From Vesta saturnalis (Eukaryota; Arthropoda; Insecta; Coleoptera; Lampyridae): a stretch of 64,000 bases of DNA. A program made the translations under genes and the position numbers. The stretch spans positions 5,690,001 to 5,754,000 of the forward strand of contig JARFJB010000002.1 of the NCBI GenBank assembly GCA_036346205.1, in the 5' to 3' direction. The notes below the pieces were generated by a model. The model did no database searches and was not told the DNA's origin. It was given only the letters and a program-made list of their open reading frames with translations. Every line of letters starts with the position of its first letter. Positions within the stretch are counted from its first letter, which is position 1. Of the stretch, positions 36,353 through 48,130 are shown in pieces.

Positions 36353-38170
36353 TCGTGTGTTCCGATTTCGATGGTTTTGCGAGGATCTCACGAACCACTG
36401 GAATTGCGGTTTTCGCGTTCCTGTGCAACTTTTTTTATGAAACGAAAAATAAAACGTACAAAATTTCCATGCACTCTTCGAAAATTTATCATTTTGGGAC
36501 CCCCCTCGTATCTATGTTAGCAAGTAATGTATAAATAAAGTGAGAAATGATACTGATAGATATTTTTACGCAGAATCTCATATGTAACTTTTCTATAATA
36601 ACTCAAAACTGACCTTTTTTAAATAGGACACCTTGTATATTTTTTCAAAACTTGATTCCATTTGTCCTCAGCTTTCCAGAAATATATAAAACTGTACAGT
36701 CCTTTTCAACATTAAACTCAAAGTTTACATTATTACACATTTAAGTTTTTTAATGGTTGGCCGGGGTGGAAATAAAAATCTTTTTTCAAAGTTTTATAGG
36801 ATAACGGATCAATAAAGCATTGTAAAACTAGCTTATAAAAAATGTTCAAATTTATCGCCATTATGCTTTAAACAAGTGTCATACGTTGTTCTGATCCGCC
36901 GTATTGTCTTTAAAATAATAACAGGTCTCAACTGTAGTTCCATAAAATCCCTGTCAATAGCGTTGCGTAGGTCCGCCAGAATTTAATATTGGGTTCTATC
37001 AATTTTAGTCTTAAGATATCCCCACAGAAAGAAATCTAGAACTGACAAATCTCGTGATCTGGGTTGCCACCTTACAGGTTCGTTTGTACAGATCCAGCTA
37101 CCTGGAAAGCTGTTTTTTAGATAGTTTCTAACAATTTCAGGGTTATCGGTAGGAGCACCGTCTTGTTATAAATATAATTGATTTAAATGTGCTAATGGTA
37201 CATCACCTTACATTTCGGGTACACTGTTTTCCAAAGTTTGCAAATATCTATTGGTGGTAAGACCTCCGTCAAAAGCTTGATAAGAAATATAAAACAAGAT
37301 ACATTCAAGCCAAACGCCTTTTTCTCGTTCTCATGGAAACAATGCATATGGGTTATTTTCAGACCAAAATCTATTATTTTGGCGATAAAAAATACCAGCG
37401 CTGCAAAAGTGCAACTCGTCAGACCAAACTAAAAAATTTTCAAAATGAATATCACATTTTGGAAATAAGTAAGTTTTGGACCATATGAAAATTATATACG
37501 TAATATTTGTGTTTTCTGAGAATTGTTTGAACACTTGTTTTAGGCACTCTAATACTGCAGGTTCTGTCTGCAAGAGGTATGTGGATTTGTTGCGGTTGAC
37601 GATAATAAATTATTTCGTCAATGTCGCGATTTTCTTTGTTGTCAACTTTTGAACGAGGTTTATAGAAAGAGCCGTGTTCAATTAGATTTGATTTTATTCT
37701 TGAAAATATTTTTTTTTCTGGCTGTCGCCTCTCTGGATATCTATGAGGTACAGTTTTTTGTAGATCGTTAGTCAAAGTAACAAGATAGATAGATGCCTGT
37801 GAAAATACATTTCTAATGTTTCGTCTGTATTTTCGTTACAATTTATGTAACAAACAAGCATGTCATATTTTTCTGCGTTTCCAAACGTTATATTGCATAA
37901 TTAACTACCAATGAATTTCCAACAATTAAGTTAAAAAGAAACATTAATAATTATAGAAAAGTTACGTGTACGTCACCTGATTCTACGTAAAAATATCTAT
38001 CAGTAACACTCCTCACTTTATGCATATTACATGCTAACAGAGATACAAGGGGATTCCAAAATGAGAAATTTCAAAATCTCCCTGTATGTCAGAAACGCCA
38101 TGTAAATTTTGTTCAGTCCATCTTTCGTTTCATAAAAAAGTAGCGTAGGAGTCGAAATCGGGACACACTG
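36353..38170 (-). mobile_element. Mariner-type transposon, 1.8 kb
   Basis: Ends TCGTGTGTTCCGATTTCGA and TCGAAATCGGGACACACTG form inverted repeats that continue for over 200 bp with gaps. TA flanks both ends (36351-36352, 38171-38172). Shared inner arm text includes TTTATGAAACGAA, TCATTTTGG and TAAAAATATCTATCAG. A transposase on the minus strand fills the centre. Confidence 0.87.
36833..37889 (-). pseudogene. Mariner-type (DDE_3) transposase, frame-shifted
   Basis: From the right on the minus strand, the helix-turn-helix part includes HRYPERRQPEKKIFSRIKSN and DNKENRD. The catalytic blocks are FENFLVWSDELHF, QDGAPTDNPEIVRNYLKNSF with FPGSWI, and WQPRSRDLSVLDFFLWGYLK. The end is NGDKFEHFL. All three catalytic aspartates are readable, unlike at 2246-3290, but frameshifts near 37480 and stops near 37170 and 37320 inactivate it. 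About 350 codons match the family's normal size. Confidence 0.87.
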
Positions 38171-39214
38171 TACATCGTACACTGTAGAATAGGTGTAATG
38201 ATAATTGACGGAACTAAAAGTGTTCCCTACAACCGTTTGAGGGTCAGTTAGTATTTTTTTGTTGTAATTTAGTTAAAAAATGTCATCTTTTTGACATAAA
38301 CTGTATTGCAAAAATGGTTCGTTTCAATACAAGGGTTAAACTGAAATGTTATGAAAATTAAAGGTATAATTTTGAAAAGTATTGTAACATAACAATTGAC
38401 CATTTTTATTCATAAATTACACTTATTCATTATGAAAATTAAATGTACAATTTTGAAAAGAATTGTAGGTAACAATAAAATTGCTACTATTTTATTTTAA
38501 TCGAAATGAATCTAAAATGTATCGAATGTAATAGTTTTCCGCAATGACTCAAATACAAAAAATCTTATATAAAACACGGTGCTTGTTGCTTGTTTTTTGC
38601 ACATGATGTTTTCAAACCCTTGCGTCTAGTGCAAAAAACATGCTTATTTTGCAACTTGTTGTATACATAGCTATTTAACACTGCGCGTCTATGACAATTT
38701 CATACACAAAATATATATAGGTGACTTCTGCACCTGTTTATATTAACATGACTTTTATAGGTTAGATTTCTTTATGTGTCACCTTAACAAACTGTCACTT
38801 CACTACTAAAGAGTAACGAAATAATTTAACAGAAGTATAAATTGATTAAAATATCCAAATACTATTCATTTACTTTTACGTTTCAAATCAACGTTAGTCT
38901 GTTCTTTTGTATAGCCTTCTCTTATTCTTAATTGTATGTTCAAGAAAGAATTATAATAAAAGCACCGCTTTCCATAACAGTTGCTTAATAATATTTATTA
39001 TCTAACGTTGGTTTTTAATATGCTTAATTTCCATGGGTTATTTGTTCGTCAATAAATAAATAAACAGAAAAATTTAATTTTCCCTATATACAGGGTGGCC
39101 AAGCGAGGAGGGGGCAGAAGATTGTACAAAGACGAAATAAGTTAGAGAAATGATTTTTGGACCACGGATAGATAGATGTCAATAGCTACTACATTTTAAA
39201 AATATTATTGATCA
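38171..39214. other. Intron sequence, nothing recognised
   Basis: AT-rich DNA with local direct repetition of a GAAAATTAAA.GTA.AATTTTGAAAAG motif near 38350 and 38430. No gene or transposon end is identified. Confidence 0.4.
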
Positions 39215-39280
39215 TATAGGGTGTTTCATGTTGTTGGAACAAACTAAACTTATATTTTTTTAATGAAACATCCTGTATAT
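39215..39280. repeat. Tiny inverted-repeat (MITE-like) unit
   Basis: TATAGGGTGTTTCAT and ATGAAACATCCTGTATA face each other over 66 bp. The ends have the mariner-type GGGTGTTTCAT style. Confidence 0.5.
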
Positions 39281-39744
39281 TATTGTATTTTTGGAAAGCC
39301 ATAAAATACGCTTTCATTTGATACCAAATTGCTTGGGTCTATCTCCTTTGGTTTTCGAAAAAGTGATCCCACTTGTGGTCGCCGCCACTGGTTTGTTAGG
39401 CGACTTTTGTTTATTTTAAAATAACAAGAAAATGTTTAATAATGTACAGGGCGTGTCACTGTAAAAACAACCTTTTTTAATTTTTTTATATGGTACGTCC
39501 CATGATGTTCGTGTCATGATCTGTTTGATATTCTTTCTTTTTCATGAAGCATGCCTTATACCAGTCGAAGTGAGACACTCTCCCCTCCTCTTTTTTTTGT
39601 AACATCACAAGCCTCGCCCATTGCCCACCCACGTAGGCGTGATGTCTTAGGCCACGCCCCAAGGAGTTGTTGGGGATGGGCGGGGCTAAGGGTGAAGGTG
39701 TCACGTGGCCGGCGGCCATCATGTCGATTAAGGCCATTCTGATA

Positions 39745-40100
39745 GGTCTTCGGAACTCGTTTTAGGGTCTTCGCCCCCTTGTCGAGGCCTCGTTGATGGT
39801 AAATAGTACTCTAATAAGGGACCCTAATGCTAACTTGTAAGACAGGTCTTATGACCTTGTGTTAGGCTCTGCGCCCTTTTGTCGTGGTCTACATGGCTGG
39901 AAATAGTATTCTTATAATGGGGCCCTAATGTTATCTCATAAATCAAGTGCAGGAACTTGTGTTCGGGTCTGCGCCCCCGTTTCCGTGCCCCCCTTGGCTG
40001 CAAATAGTATTCTAATAAGGGGGCCCTAATGCTAGCCTGTAAGACAGGTATAGCAACTTGTGTTTGGATTTGTACCCTCCTGTCGTGGCCCCCTTTTCAC
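39745..40100 (+). repeat. Three to four tandem units of about 100-115 bp in the left GC-rich arm
   Basis: Units are marked by CTTGTGTTCGGGTCTGCGCC-like text and by AATAGTATTCTAATAAGGG, then CCCTAATGCTA. The right arm near 43070-43125 has only one unit (CAGACCCTAACACAAGTTCC), so copy number differs between arms. Confidence 0.8.
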
Positions 40101-40103
40101 GAA

Positions 40104-40310
40104 ATTTGAATTTGTTTGTGGCGCCATCTAGTGGTGTATTTCTAGGACTAGTAAAGGTTTTCTGTAATAGAGGTGGCTCCACCTAGCGGTATGTTTATGC
40201 TCGTAGTTTAAATTTGTTTGTGGCGCCATCTAGTGATGTATCGACTAATGAATGTTTTCTGTAATACAGATTGGTCGTGGCTCCACCTAGCGGTATATTT
40301 TTAAAAGTAC
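40104..40310 (+). repeat. Two tandem about 100-bp units with GGCGCCATCTAG
   Basis: Each unit has TTGTTTGTGGCGCCATCTAG, then TTTTCTGTAATA and GGCTCCACCTAGCGGTAT. Reverse-complement matches occur at 41886-41960 and 43036-43060, which belong to the right arm of the same element. Confidence 0.8.
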
Positions 40311-41560
40311 ATGCAGGGCCCTGCAATCGTTAAGGCCGGAAATTTGAAATAGTGTTTCTGTAATGAAGTTCGATTATCGATAATAAAAAGTTTGTTTGTA
40401 GTACGAGTCAAAAATGATTTTATTTACTAAGTGAATCTCATCACTACATAACATAACAATTATAAAATCGTTTTTCTAAATGAATATTAAATTAGTACTT
40501 TTGCCTACTGGTCCTAAAGATCGTATTGAAACATCTTTAACCTTGATGTATACGTTGGTCCTCGGCTTTGAAATACTTGTGGAAACGGTCAGGTAACACG
40601 CATTTAAATTCCTCAGTCCCACAACGACCTTTTCGCAGATTGTAAAAGCAATTTTTCGATTCAAATACTGGTTTTGATCCAATGGAACCATTTTTGATAT
40701 TAAAAAGATAATCAAGATAAAGATAAAATATCGATTTTAAATACGCTGTTGAATTCTGTTAATAATAATTAAATGGTTAATGGGGATTACATAATCATTT
40801 AATTACCTTGTTGTTATACAAAAAGTGAATGTACGATTCCGTAACTGGATGTAAACAATAATAAATTCCATACATATTTTACGTTTAAGTATATATATAT
40901 GGGCATTAGCTATCGTAGGCAAAATTAGCTAGAGATGCAATGCAATTGCGTAAGATTTGATAATTAAATTACTAGCTTAGCAATACCAAAACCTCGTGTA
41001 AACCGTCAGCAGCCAAAACCCGTTATATACTTTCAGTACAAAATAACAATTACTGATAAGGTAATTGCGGTATTTTTATCGAAACAAACTTCAAGTTGCA
41101 GGTTGTGGTGATTCATTCATACGAAGAAACTATGATCAAGTTACCCTAAGCGTTTGATCATTTTCAATACGACATTTGTCAATTTGTATTTACAAGAGCA
41201 AAATTGCGGAAAAACTAGTATTATACAATAACTTGATTATTCCTTTATTATCAAATCAATCACAAGCAATCAATCAGTTCAACCCCAAACAAATCAACCA
41301 ATCAACATCGATCAAATCAATTAATCAAGTCAGTCAACCAAACCAAATACATAAACAGATTTTTTAATTACAGCCCAATTTAAATCTAAAAGTAATATAG
41401 AAATAAATTCAAGATGTTGAAGTGAAATCGACTTCTATCAAAACATCGTGGTTATTTCCAGTAATAAAAGGATAAATCTCGCGACTTGAAGAGTGCTTCT
41501 TATGACGGCTCTTAAAATTACTTTTCACAATGTGTTCTATAGTATTTTTTAGATGGTCAT
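40311..41560. other. Centre of the GC-rich-TIR element, non-coding
   Basis: AT-rich, with an ATCA-rich low-complexity tract at about 41240-41350. No transposase motifs are legible. Confidence 0.45.
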
Positions 41561-41565
41561 TACAA

Positions 41566-41885
41566 GATCTGCCTTATCAGAAACACCTCTATCAAAAAGG
41601 GCCTTCGATTTATAAACAAGCCTGAACGTCATAAGTCGTTATTAAAAATGCCTGGGGGGCAAATAGTCAAGCCGACTTTCATTTCTAATCTTGATAATAC
41701 ACCACCCATTTGCAGGGCCTTAGGTATGGCAAACCAAAATTAGTTAGAAGTGTGATGTAACTGAATAAAGGTGTTATAAATAAAATATTTTACACACAAG
41801 ATCAGCCTTATCGGAAACAGCTCTGTCAAAAAGGGTTTTAAATTTATAAACAAGCCTGAGCGTAATAAGTAGTTATTGAAAATGG
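41566..41885 (+). repeat. Pair of about 85-bp direct repeats
   Basis: The text GATCTGCCTTATCAGAAACA with ATCAAAAAGGG and TTTATAAACAAGCCTGA occurs at about 41566-41650 and again at about 41799-41885, 233 bp apart. Confidence 0.8.
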
Positions 41886-42028
41886 AAAAATATACCGCTA
41901 GGTGGAGCCACGATCAATCTCTATTACAGAAAACATTCATTAGTCCTAGAAATACACCACTACTAGGTTTTATTATAAGAAACAGTAAGTTGTTTACTTC
42001 ATTGAAAACTTTAACTACCTTATATAAT

Positions 42029-42233
42029 TATTATAAGTTTTTGTTATGAATTTATTTAGAATTTACATCAGTTCAACATACATAAAGACAAAATTGACAT
42101 CGATTGGGGCTTGAACCTTGGTGACGCAGTTGGTTAGCGCGGTACTCTAGCAAAGTACAGGTCGTAGGTTCGAATCCTACTCGGGGTAAACTTTTTATTT
42201 ATGTATTTAATAAAATTAATAATAATTTTTAAT
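42029..42233 (+). mobile_element. tRNA-Ala-derived SINE, inverted-dimer copy (copy 3)
   Basis: TACCTTATATAAT occurs on both sides (42016-42028 and 42234-42246), a perfect 13-bp target duplication. The right half is a SINE with B-box GGTTCGAATCC (42167-42177), A-box-like TGACGCAGTTGG and anticodon loop CTAGCAA (AGC, Ala), then the tail TAAACTTTTTATTTATG. The left half (42029-42110) is an inverted, partial SINE: a reversed tail (TATAAGTTTTTGTTATGAA) and reversed T-arm (GATTGGGGCTTGAAC). The two are joined head to head. Confidence 0.87.
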
Positions 42234-42246
42234 TACCTTATATAAT

Positions 42247-42855
42247 GTTTATATTATTAGTAAATTAAGTTATGCATCTATTATTTGGCCTCCTTGTCAG
42301 TAAAGGTACATAAACATGCTAGAAGGAGTCCAAAAACGATTTTTAAGGCATTTTTATCTCGTAAAGAATGGTATGTATCCTGGAATAGGTTACAGCTATC
42401 AATTATTGTTAGATGAATTTAATTTTGTTCCTTTATGTAAGAAGTATCAATTTCAGATAATTGTTAATTTGTATAAGCTAATACACAGTATGATTGGTGA
42501 CCTAACAACCACATCCCAACTGAATTTACATGTTCCTAGAATCAATTCTTGTCAGTCATTAACATTTTCTTATAAAAAACCCAGATGTGACCACTATTTG
42601 AATTCTCCCGTACACAAAATGTTAATAATATGTAATAAATATAGTCCAAAAGTTGATGTGTTTAATGACAATTACATGAATTTTCGCATTCAAGTACTCA
42701 AGGAACTAGGTGTATTTATTTATTTATCTATTTTTATTTTTTTTTTTCTCAAATTCTTTTTAGTACACTTTGTTAATACTTATATCTCATTATTTATTTA
42801 TTTATACATTTTAATTAAGGTATGTACAACAACTTTTAACTTAACATTGATTTAA
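42247..42855 (+). pseudogene. LINE reverse-transcriptase C-terminal fragment
   Basis: After the SINE the RT text resumes as YIISKLSYASIIWPPCQ, then a shift, then MLEGVQKRFLRHFYLVKNGM. The LEGVQKRFLRH motif is the conserved end of the RT domain in CR1/Jockey-type LINEs. The rest to about 42710 is the C-terminal extension; the final reading through T-rich sequence to 42855 is UTR. The open run of 179 codons is only part of a protein and has no endonuclease or RT catalytic motifs. Confidence 0.8.
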
Positions 42856-43971
42856 TTAATTTCTGGTACTTAACGTATATTTTCTTTATCTTGAAAGTAA
42901 CAATTTAAATTGTCCTTATTTTGTTATATTTTGTATAATTTCTTATATTTCCTGTAATAGGCTGTAGCTATTGGAAATAAAACATTATTGTCATTATTAT
43001 TATTATTAGTATTATTACTATTATTATTATTGTTACCACTAGATGGCGCCACAAACAAATTCAAATTTTGCGAAAAGGGTCAACGACAGACCCTAACACA
43101 AGTTCCGAAGACCTATGCCAGAATGACCTTAATCGACAAGATGGCCGATAAGATGGCTAACAAGATAGCCGCCTGTCACGTGACACCCTCACCCTTAGCC
43201 CCGCCCATCCCTACCCACTATTTGGAGGCGTGGTCTATGACGTCGCCGTCACGTAAGCGGGCAGTGGGCGGGGCTAGTAACGTCACACGAGAGGATTATG
43301 TCTCACTTCTACTTATACCTAAAATTAATAATTTTCAAAATATTTTCAATTCATTTGTAAAATTGCGAGTGTAATACAAAATGACTGAAAAGAGGTATTG
43401 AGCTGGCCATGGGGTTGTAGTTTCTTACTAAAAAAAAATTTAAAGGAAAAACAAGAGTTAATGTAACAATTACAAATTGTTTTAATGAATTATTTATAAT
43501 TTAACAGACTTTTTTGAACAAAATTAGTGCATAAAACACTCTTGCTTCTAGGCAACTTAAATCAGTCTTTAGTAAAACTTCTAAAGTACTCAATTTGATT
43601 ATGTTCAGATCAGCGATTTCATTTTTTACGCCTTTTTGTAAATGTAAGCGTATAAAGATCATGGAATTGTGGTTTCATGCTAAAGAATTTTTTAATCAAG
43701 TTGTATTAATTTATAAAACAAACTTTGACGTTCTTAAGTACCTGTCACTTACAAAGGTTTGAGATACTCTACTGCAAAAATTTGAATCTTTGAAAGTATT
43801 TTTAATTTGTAAATTTGTTAATTAACTATGCATTGTTTTCAGTAAATTAGGCTGGTGAAAATAACTGTAAATATGTATTATTTGTATATGCAATACTGTG
43901 TAATAAAATTAACAAACACAAATTACAATAAAATAAGAACAATAAAATGAAAAAGAAAAAAAAATCAAAAA

Positions 43972-45108
43972 TCAATTCCTCATTAAATGCTCGAATGTTC
44001 TTCCTTCAACTTCAATGCATCTATTAATAAGTCGCACAAAATTATTTTTCACTAATTCTAATGTCGGCCATGTAACATTTTGAAAAGCATTTCCGATTCT
44101 TTCCTTCATATTTTCTGGTGTGGTTGGAATTTCTGTATACACATAATCTTTTACGTAACCCCACGAAAAGAAATCGAGGGGAGTCAGATCAGGTGACCTC
44201 GGTGGCCAAGAAATCCTACTCAACCTATCCACTGATTTTCTTTCCAGTGCACTGGTTTAAAAATGTTCGTATGTCTCGATGGTAGTGGGCGGGTGCACCA
44301 TCATGCCGGAACCATATATTTCCATCAACTGCTTCTTTAATATTGTGAAGAAGGTTAGGTAGCACATCTCTTAAAAAATGTAAATACACCTCGCTGGTTA
44401 GCGTATCTTCAAAAAAATAAGGATCTATAACATGGGACCCAATAATTCCCCCAACGCATTTAGCAGCCACCGATTTTGTTGGTCAACATGCCTAATCCAA
44501 TGAGGAGAATAATGCATGTTATGTCTGTTCACTAAACCATTACTTTTGAAGGTAGCTTCGTCACCAAATAATATAGAATTGAGAAAATTAGGAACTTCTG
44601 CAATTTTTTTCAAAAACCAGTTGCAACAATTAATTCTTCGTTAAAAATCTTGACTATGTAGTTGTTAATGAGGTTCTATATGATATATATGGTATTTATG
44701 GGCTTTTAATATATTTGTCACGCTAGATTTTTTTATATCAGTCATATGTGATATTTGTGAAGTACTTACATGAGGATTTTTTTTGGGAATTGCAAGTAAA
44801 AATGTAAGTTAGTTTTCATCATTTGTCGCTGCTTTATTAGCTACTTTCCCCTTTTTAAATTTGACACTACCTGTTTCTTCAAATCTTTGTAAAAGATTTT
44901 GAAACGCCTTCTTTTCAACATCGAGATATCTTGCTGCATAAATTCTACTTGCCAGTAAGCAATTTTTGTGACATTCTCCAAGAATAAAAATCATTAAAAG
45001 CATTTCCTGAATATTTAGAGTCACTTTCAACACTTTGAATAAATTAAAACACAAATTAGGTTTAAACGGAATAGAACAAATTGTTACAAACAATTTTTCT
45101 TTTTCCAA
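43972..45108 (-). pseudogene. Mariner-type (DDE_3) transposase, frame-shifted
   Basis: On the minus strand the N-terminal part near 44809-45108 includes LASRIYAARYLDVEKKAFQN and ETGSVKFKKGK, then KAATNDEN, a DUF4817-like domain. The catalytic blocks are ILFGDEATF (44560), WFRHDGAPAHYHRDIRTFLN (44290) and WPPRSPDLTPLDFFSWGYVK (44180). All three catalytic aspartates are present. The end is EVEGRTFEHLMRN. At least three frameshifts interrupt it. The last 39 bp at the N-terminal side fall inside the tandem duplication. Confidence 0.88.
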
Positions 45109-45199
45109 CGCAATACTGTCATTGCATGTTTTTTAATTGCGTGTTTAAACATTAATTCCAAATAATCTTTGTTATTTGATCAGTAAAATTAAAATTTAC

Positions 45200-45730
45200 A
45201 ATAAGACGTAGAGAATTCAAATTGAGCACTCCAGAAATTTTACTAAGGGCTGATTTAAATTTAGAAATTTCATTAAGGATTGATTTAAATTTGCCTTGAC
45301 TTGTGTGAGAGTATGCACCAACTTTGTACAAAAAAATTTAGAATAATTTAATTCAGTCAATTTGTAGTGGTTATATTAATTCTTGTTTTACTTGGAAAAA
45401 TTTTTTAGCATGAAAAAGAACGCCAAAGTTTCTTTTATAAATTAATACAACTTTAAAAAATTGTTTAGCGTGAAACTACAATTCCATGGCTATCTTTATA
45501 CGTTACATTAAAAAAAGACGTAAAAAATGAAATCGTTGATCTGAACGTATTCAAATTGAGTACTTCAAAAATTTTACTATGGTCTGATTTAAATTTGCCT
45601 AGAAGCAAGAGTGTTTTATGAATTAATTTTGTTCAAAAATGTCTGTTAAATTTAAAATAATTCATTAAATCAATTTGTAATTGTTACATTAACTCTTGTT
45701 TTCACTTGAAATTTTTCTTTAGTAAGAAAC
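45200..45730 (+). repeat. Two about 336-bp tandem units in the right mariner arm
   Basis: ATTCAAATTGAGCACTCCAG near 45216 and ATTCAAATTGAGTACTTC near 45550 begin related stretches that both run through ATTTTACTA.GG.CTGATTTAAA. The left arm of the same element has one unit. The same pair recurs in copy B. Confidence 0.7.
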
Positions 45731-46209
45731 TACAATCCCATGGCCAACTCGAATAACTCTGTTTTCAGTCTTTTTGTATTACAATCGCAATTTCATAAAA
45801 TAATAACTAAAAATATTTTGAAAATTATTAATTTTAGGTATACTTAAGACATGCTTGATGAAAAAGAAAGAATGTCAAACGAGGCGTCGAATGACATGAA
45901 CAACATGGGGGGCATTTAAAAAAGTTGTACTTACTAACAGTGACACACCCTGTATATTATTTAAAAAAATCTGAAAATTAAGCAATTTCAAAATACTACC
46001 GGACCACCATTTTCTGGGATTTTAAAATAAACAAAAGCCGCAAGTGATGATAGATATTGATATATTCCATACAATTCTAACTAGTTTTAGGTTAGATTTC
46101 TTTCGGAACTATTAGGCTACTTTTACACGGGGACACTGTAAGTAGAAGGAGGCCACCAACATCCCTAAGGACCAAAATCTTGGCATCCCTGTGCTGGTGT
46201 CCATCAACT

Positions 46210-46605
46210 TAATGCATCTTGGTTCATCTTAATTCATCTTAGCATTCCTGATCCAGCTGCCATCTTTATCTTAATTCATCTTAGCATTCTTAATTCATCT
46301 TAGCATCCTTCATCTCAATGCGTCTTAACGTGTTTTAGCTCATCTTAATTCATCTTAATCCATCCTGTCAGCTTGATTCATATTAATTCATTTTAATTCA
46401 ACTTATTTCATCTTAATCCATCTTAGCATCCTTAATTCATCTCAATTCACCTTTTGGGCGTGGGAAAATTTTGAAGATCGTGGGAAAATATGCAACTTAG
46501 TTGATCTTCATTCATCTTAGCGTGCTCCATCTTAATCCGTCTTAAGTCATCTTAATGCATTCTAGTTTATCTTAATTCATCTTAGCATCCATAATTTATC
46601 TTTAG
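46210..46605 (+). repeat. Degenerate CATCTTAATT minisatellite (copy A)
   Basis: Imperfect 10-15-bp units such as TTCATCTTAATTCATCTTAG repeat with many variants, interrupted by one unrelated piece (46455-46500). It leads directly into the hexamer array. Confidence 0.85.
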
Positions 46606-47453
<848 letters not shown>

Positions 47454-47455
47454 AG

Positions 47456-48130
47456 GGTTGTTTTGTTCTTAGTTTAGTTTGTTCCTAGGTATTATTGGTC
47501 TTAGTTCTAGTTTGTTTTAGTAGCATAGTGCTGAGTATCTCGTGAGGAGTGTCACATTGTGTGGATGTTCTAATTAACGTACCGTAAGCTTGTTCTTCCC
47601 GCTTTAGCCAATTTCGGGTTAAAAATGTTATAGAAATCATCTGATCAACTGTTGATTTACCTGAATCGACGAGGTAAGCAACTTTGTTTTATTTGTTTGG
47701 GTACGCAGCTATGACATTTTTGCATTTAGAGATTACTACCCCTATTTTGACATCTACTAAATTGTATTTAAGAATCTCTTCTCAGGATAATTTGTTAAAG
47801 CTTGCTTGTCTGCGTTTTTTAGATGTCTATTAATAAACTTAATTTTTGTTCTCTGAGAAAGTATAGTTGTATGAAAATGTAAACTTTTACCGGTATTACG
47901 CATAATTAATGTGCTCAGCTTTTAGGTTATTATGGAAAATTTGATTTTTCAAAAGAAAAAAAAAAATTTCAGACGATTTTAAACTATTTAGTTTTTAAAT
48001 GCTTGTTTTTTATTATAAAAAAGTTTACAAATTAAAAAAAATTTAAACAAGAATACAAGAAAATTGAAAATTAGGTGAACTTAATTTTAAATTAACCAAA
48101 AAACAAAGAAAATGAACTCAAATTTTCCTT
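47456..48130. other. Non-coding spacer (copy A)
   Basis: Starts with TTAGTTTAGTTTG-type repeats, then AT-rich DNA up to the Tc1-like relic. I see no gene. Confidence 0.4.

Larger units (their letters stand above)
41963..43034 (+). mobile_element. 5'-truncated LINE with ATT-repeat tail
   Basis: Both flanks carry ACCACTA (41956-41962, 43035-43041), a target duplication. The element begins inside the reverse transcriptase C-terminal region (LGFIIRNSKLFTSLKTL), continues with YNVYIISKLSYASIIW after the SINE, and ends with a 3' UTR and (ATT)n. The clade is probably CR1- or Jockey-related. It is interrupted by a SINE at 42029-42233. Confidence 0.87.
39561..43312. mobile_element. GC-rich-TIR DNA element inserted in the mariner arm
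   Basis: Left end CCAGTCGAAGTGAGACA and right end GTCTCACTTCTAC are inverted, and the arms share GC-rich blocks GGGATGGGCGGGGCTAAGG and GTGAAGGTGTCACGTG with their complements at 43150-43215. TTATA occurs at both junctions (39556-39560, 43313-43317), a likely 5-bp target duplication. Comparing with the intact right mariner arm shows the uninterrupted sequence. No transposase is seen inside, so it is non-autonomous and of unknown superfamily. It contains a LINE at 41963-43034. Confidence 0.8.
39447..45952 (-). mobile_element. Long-TIR mariner element hosting nested insertions
   Basis: Ends CAGGGCGTGTCACTG (39447) and CAGTGACACACCCTG (to 45952) are inverted and each is flanked by TA. The left arm is split by a 3.75-kb insertion at 39561-43312 and resumes at 43313-43735. 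The right arm is about 45410-45952, with an extra internal duplication inward to about 45200. The transposase at 43972-45108 reads on the minus strand. Without the insertion the element is about 2.75 kb. Its right end is included in the 6-kb tandem duplication starting at 45070. Confidence 0.85.

Noticed and set aside
42110..42190. A functional tRNA-Ala gene
   Set aside because: Anticodon and T arms are good, but the acceptor stem does not pair. The same unit recurs twice with a common non-tRNA tail, which marks a SINE.
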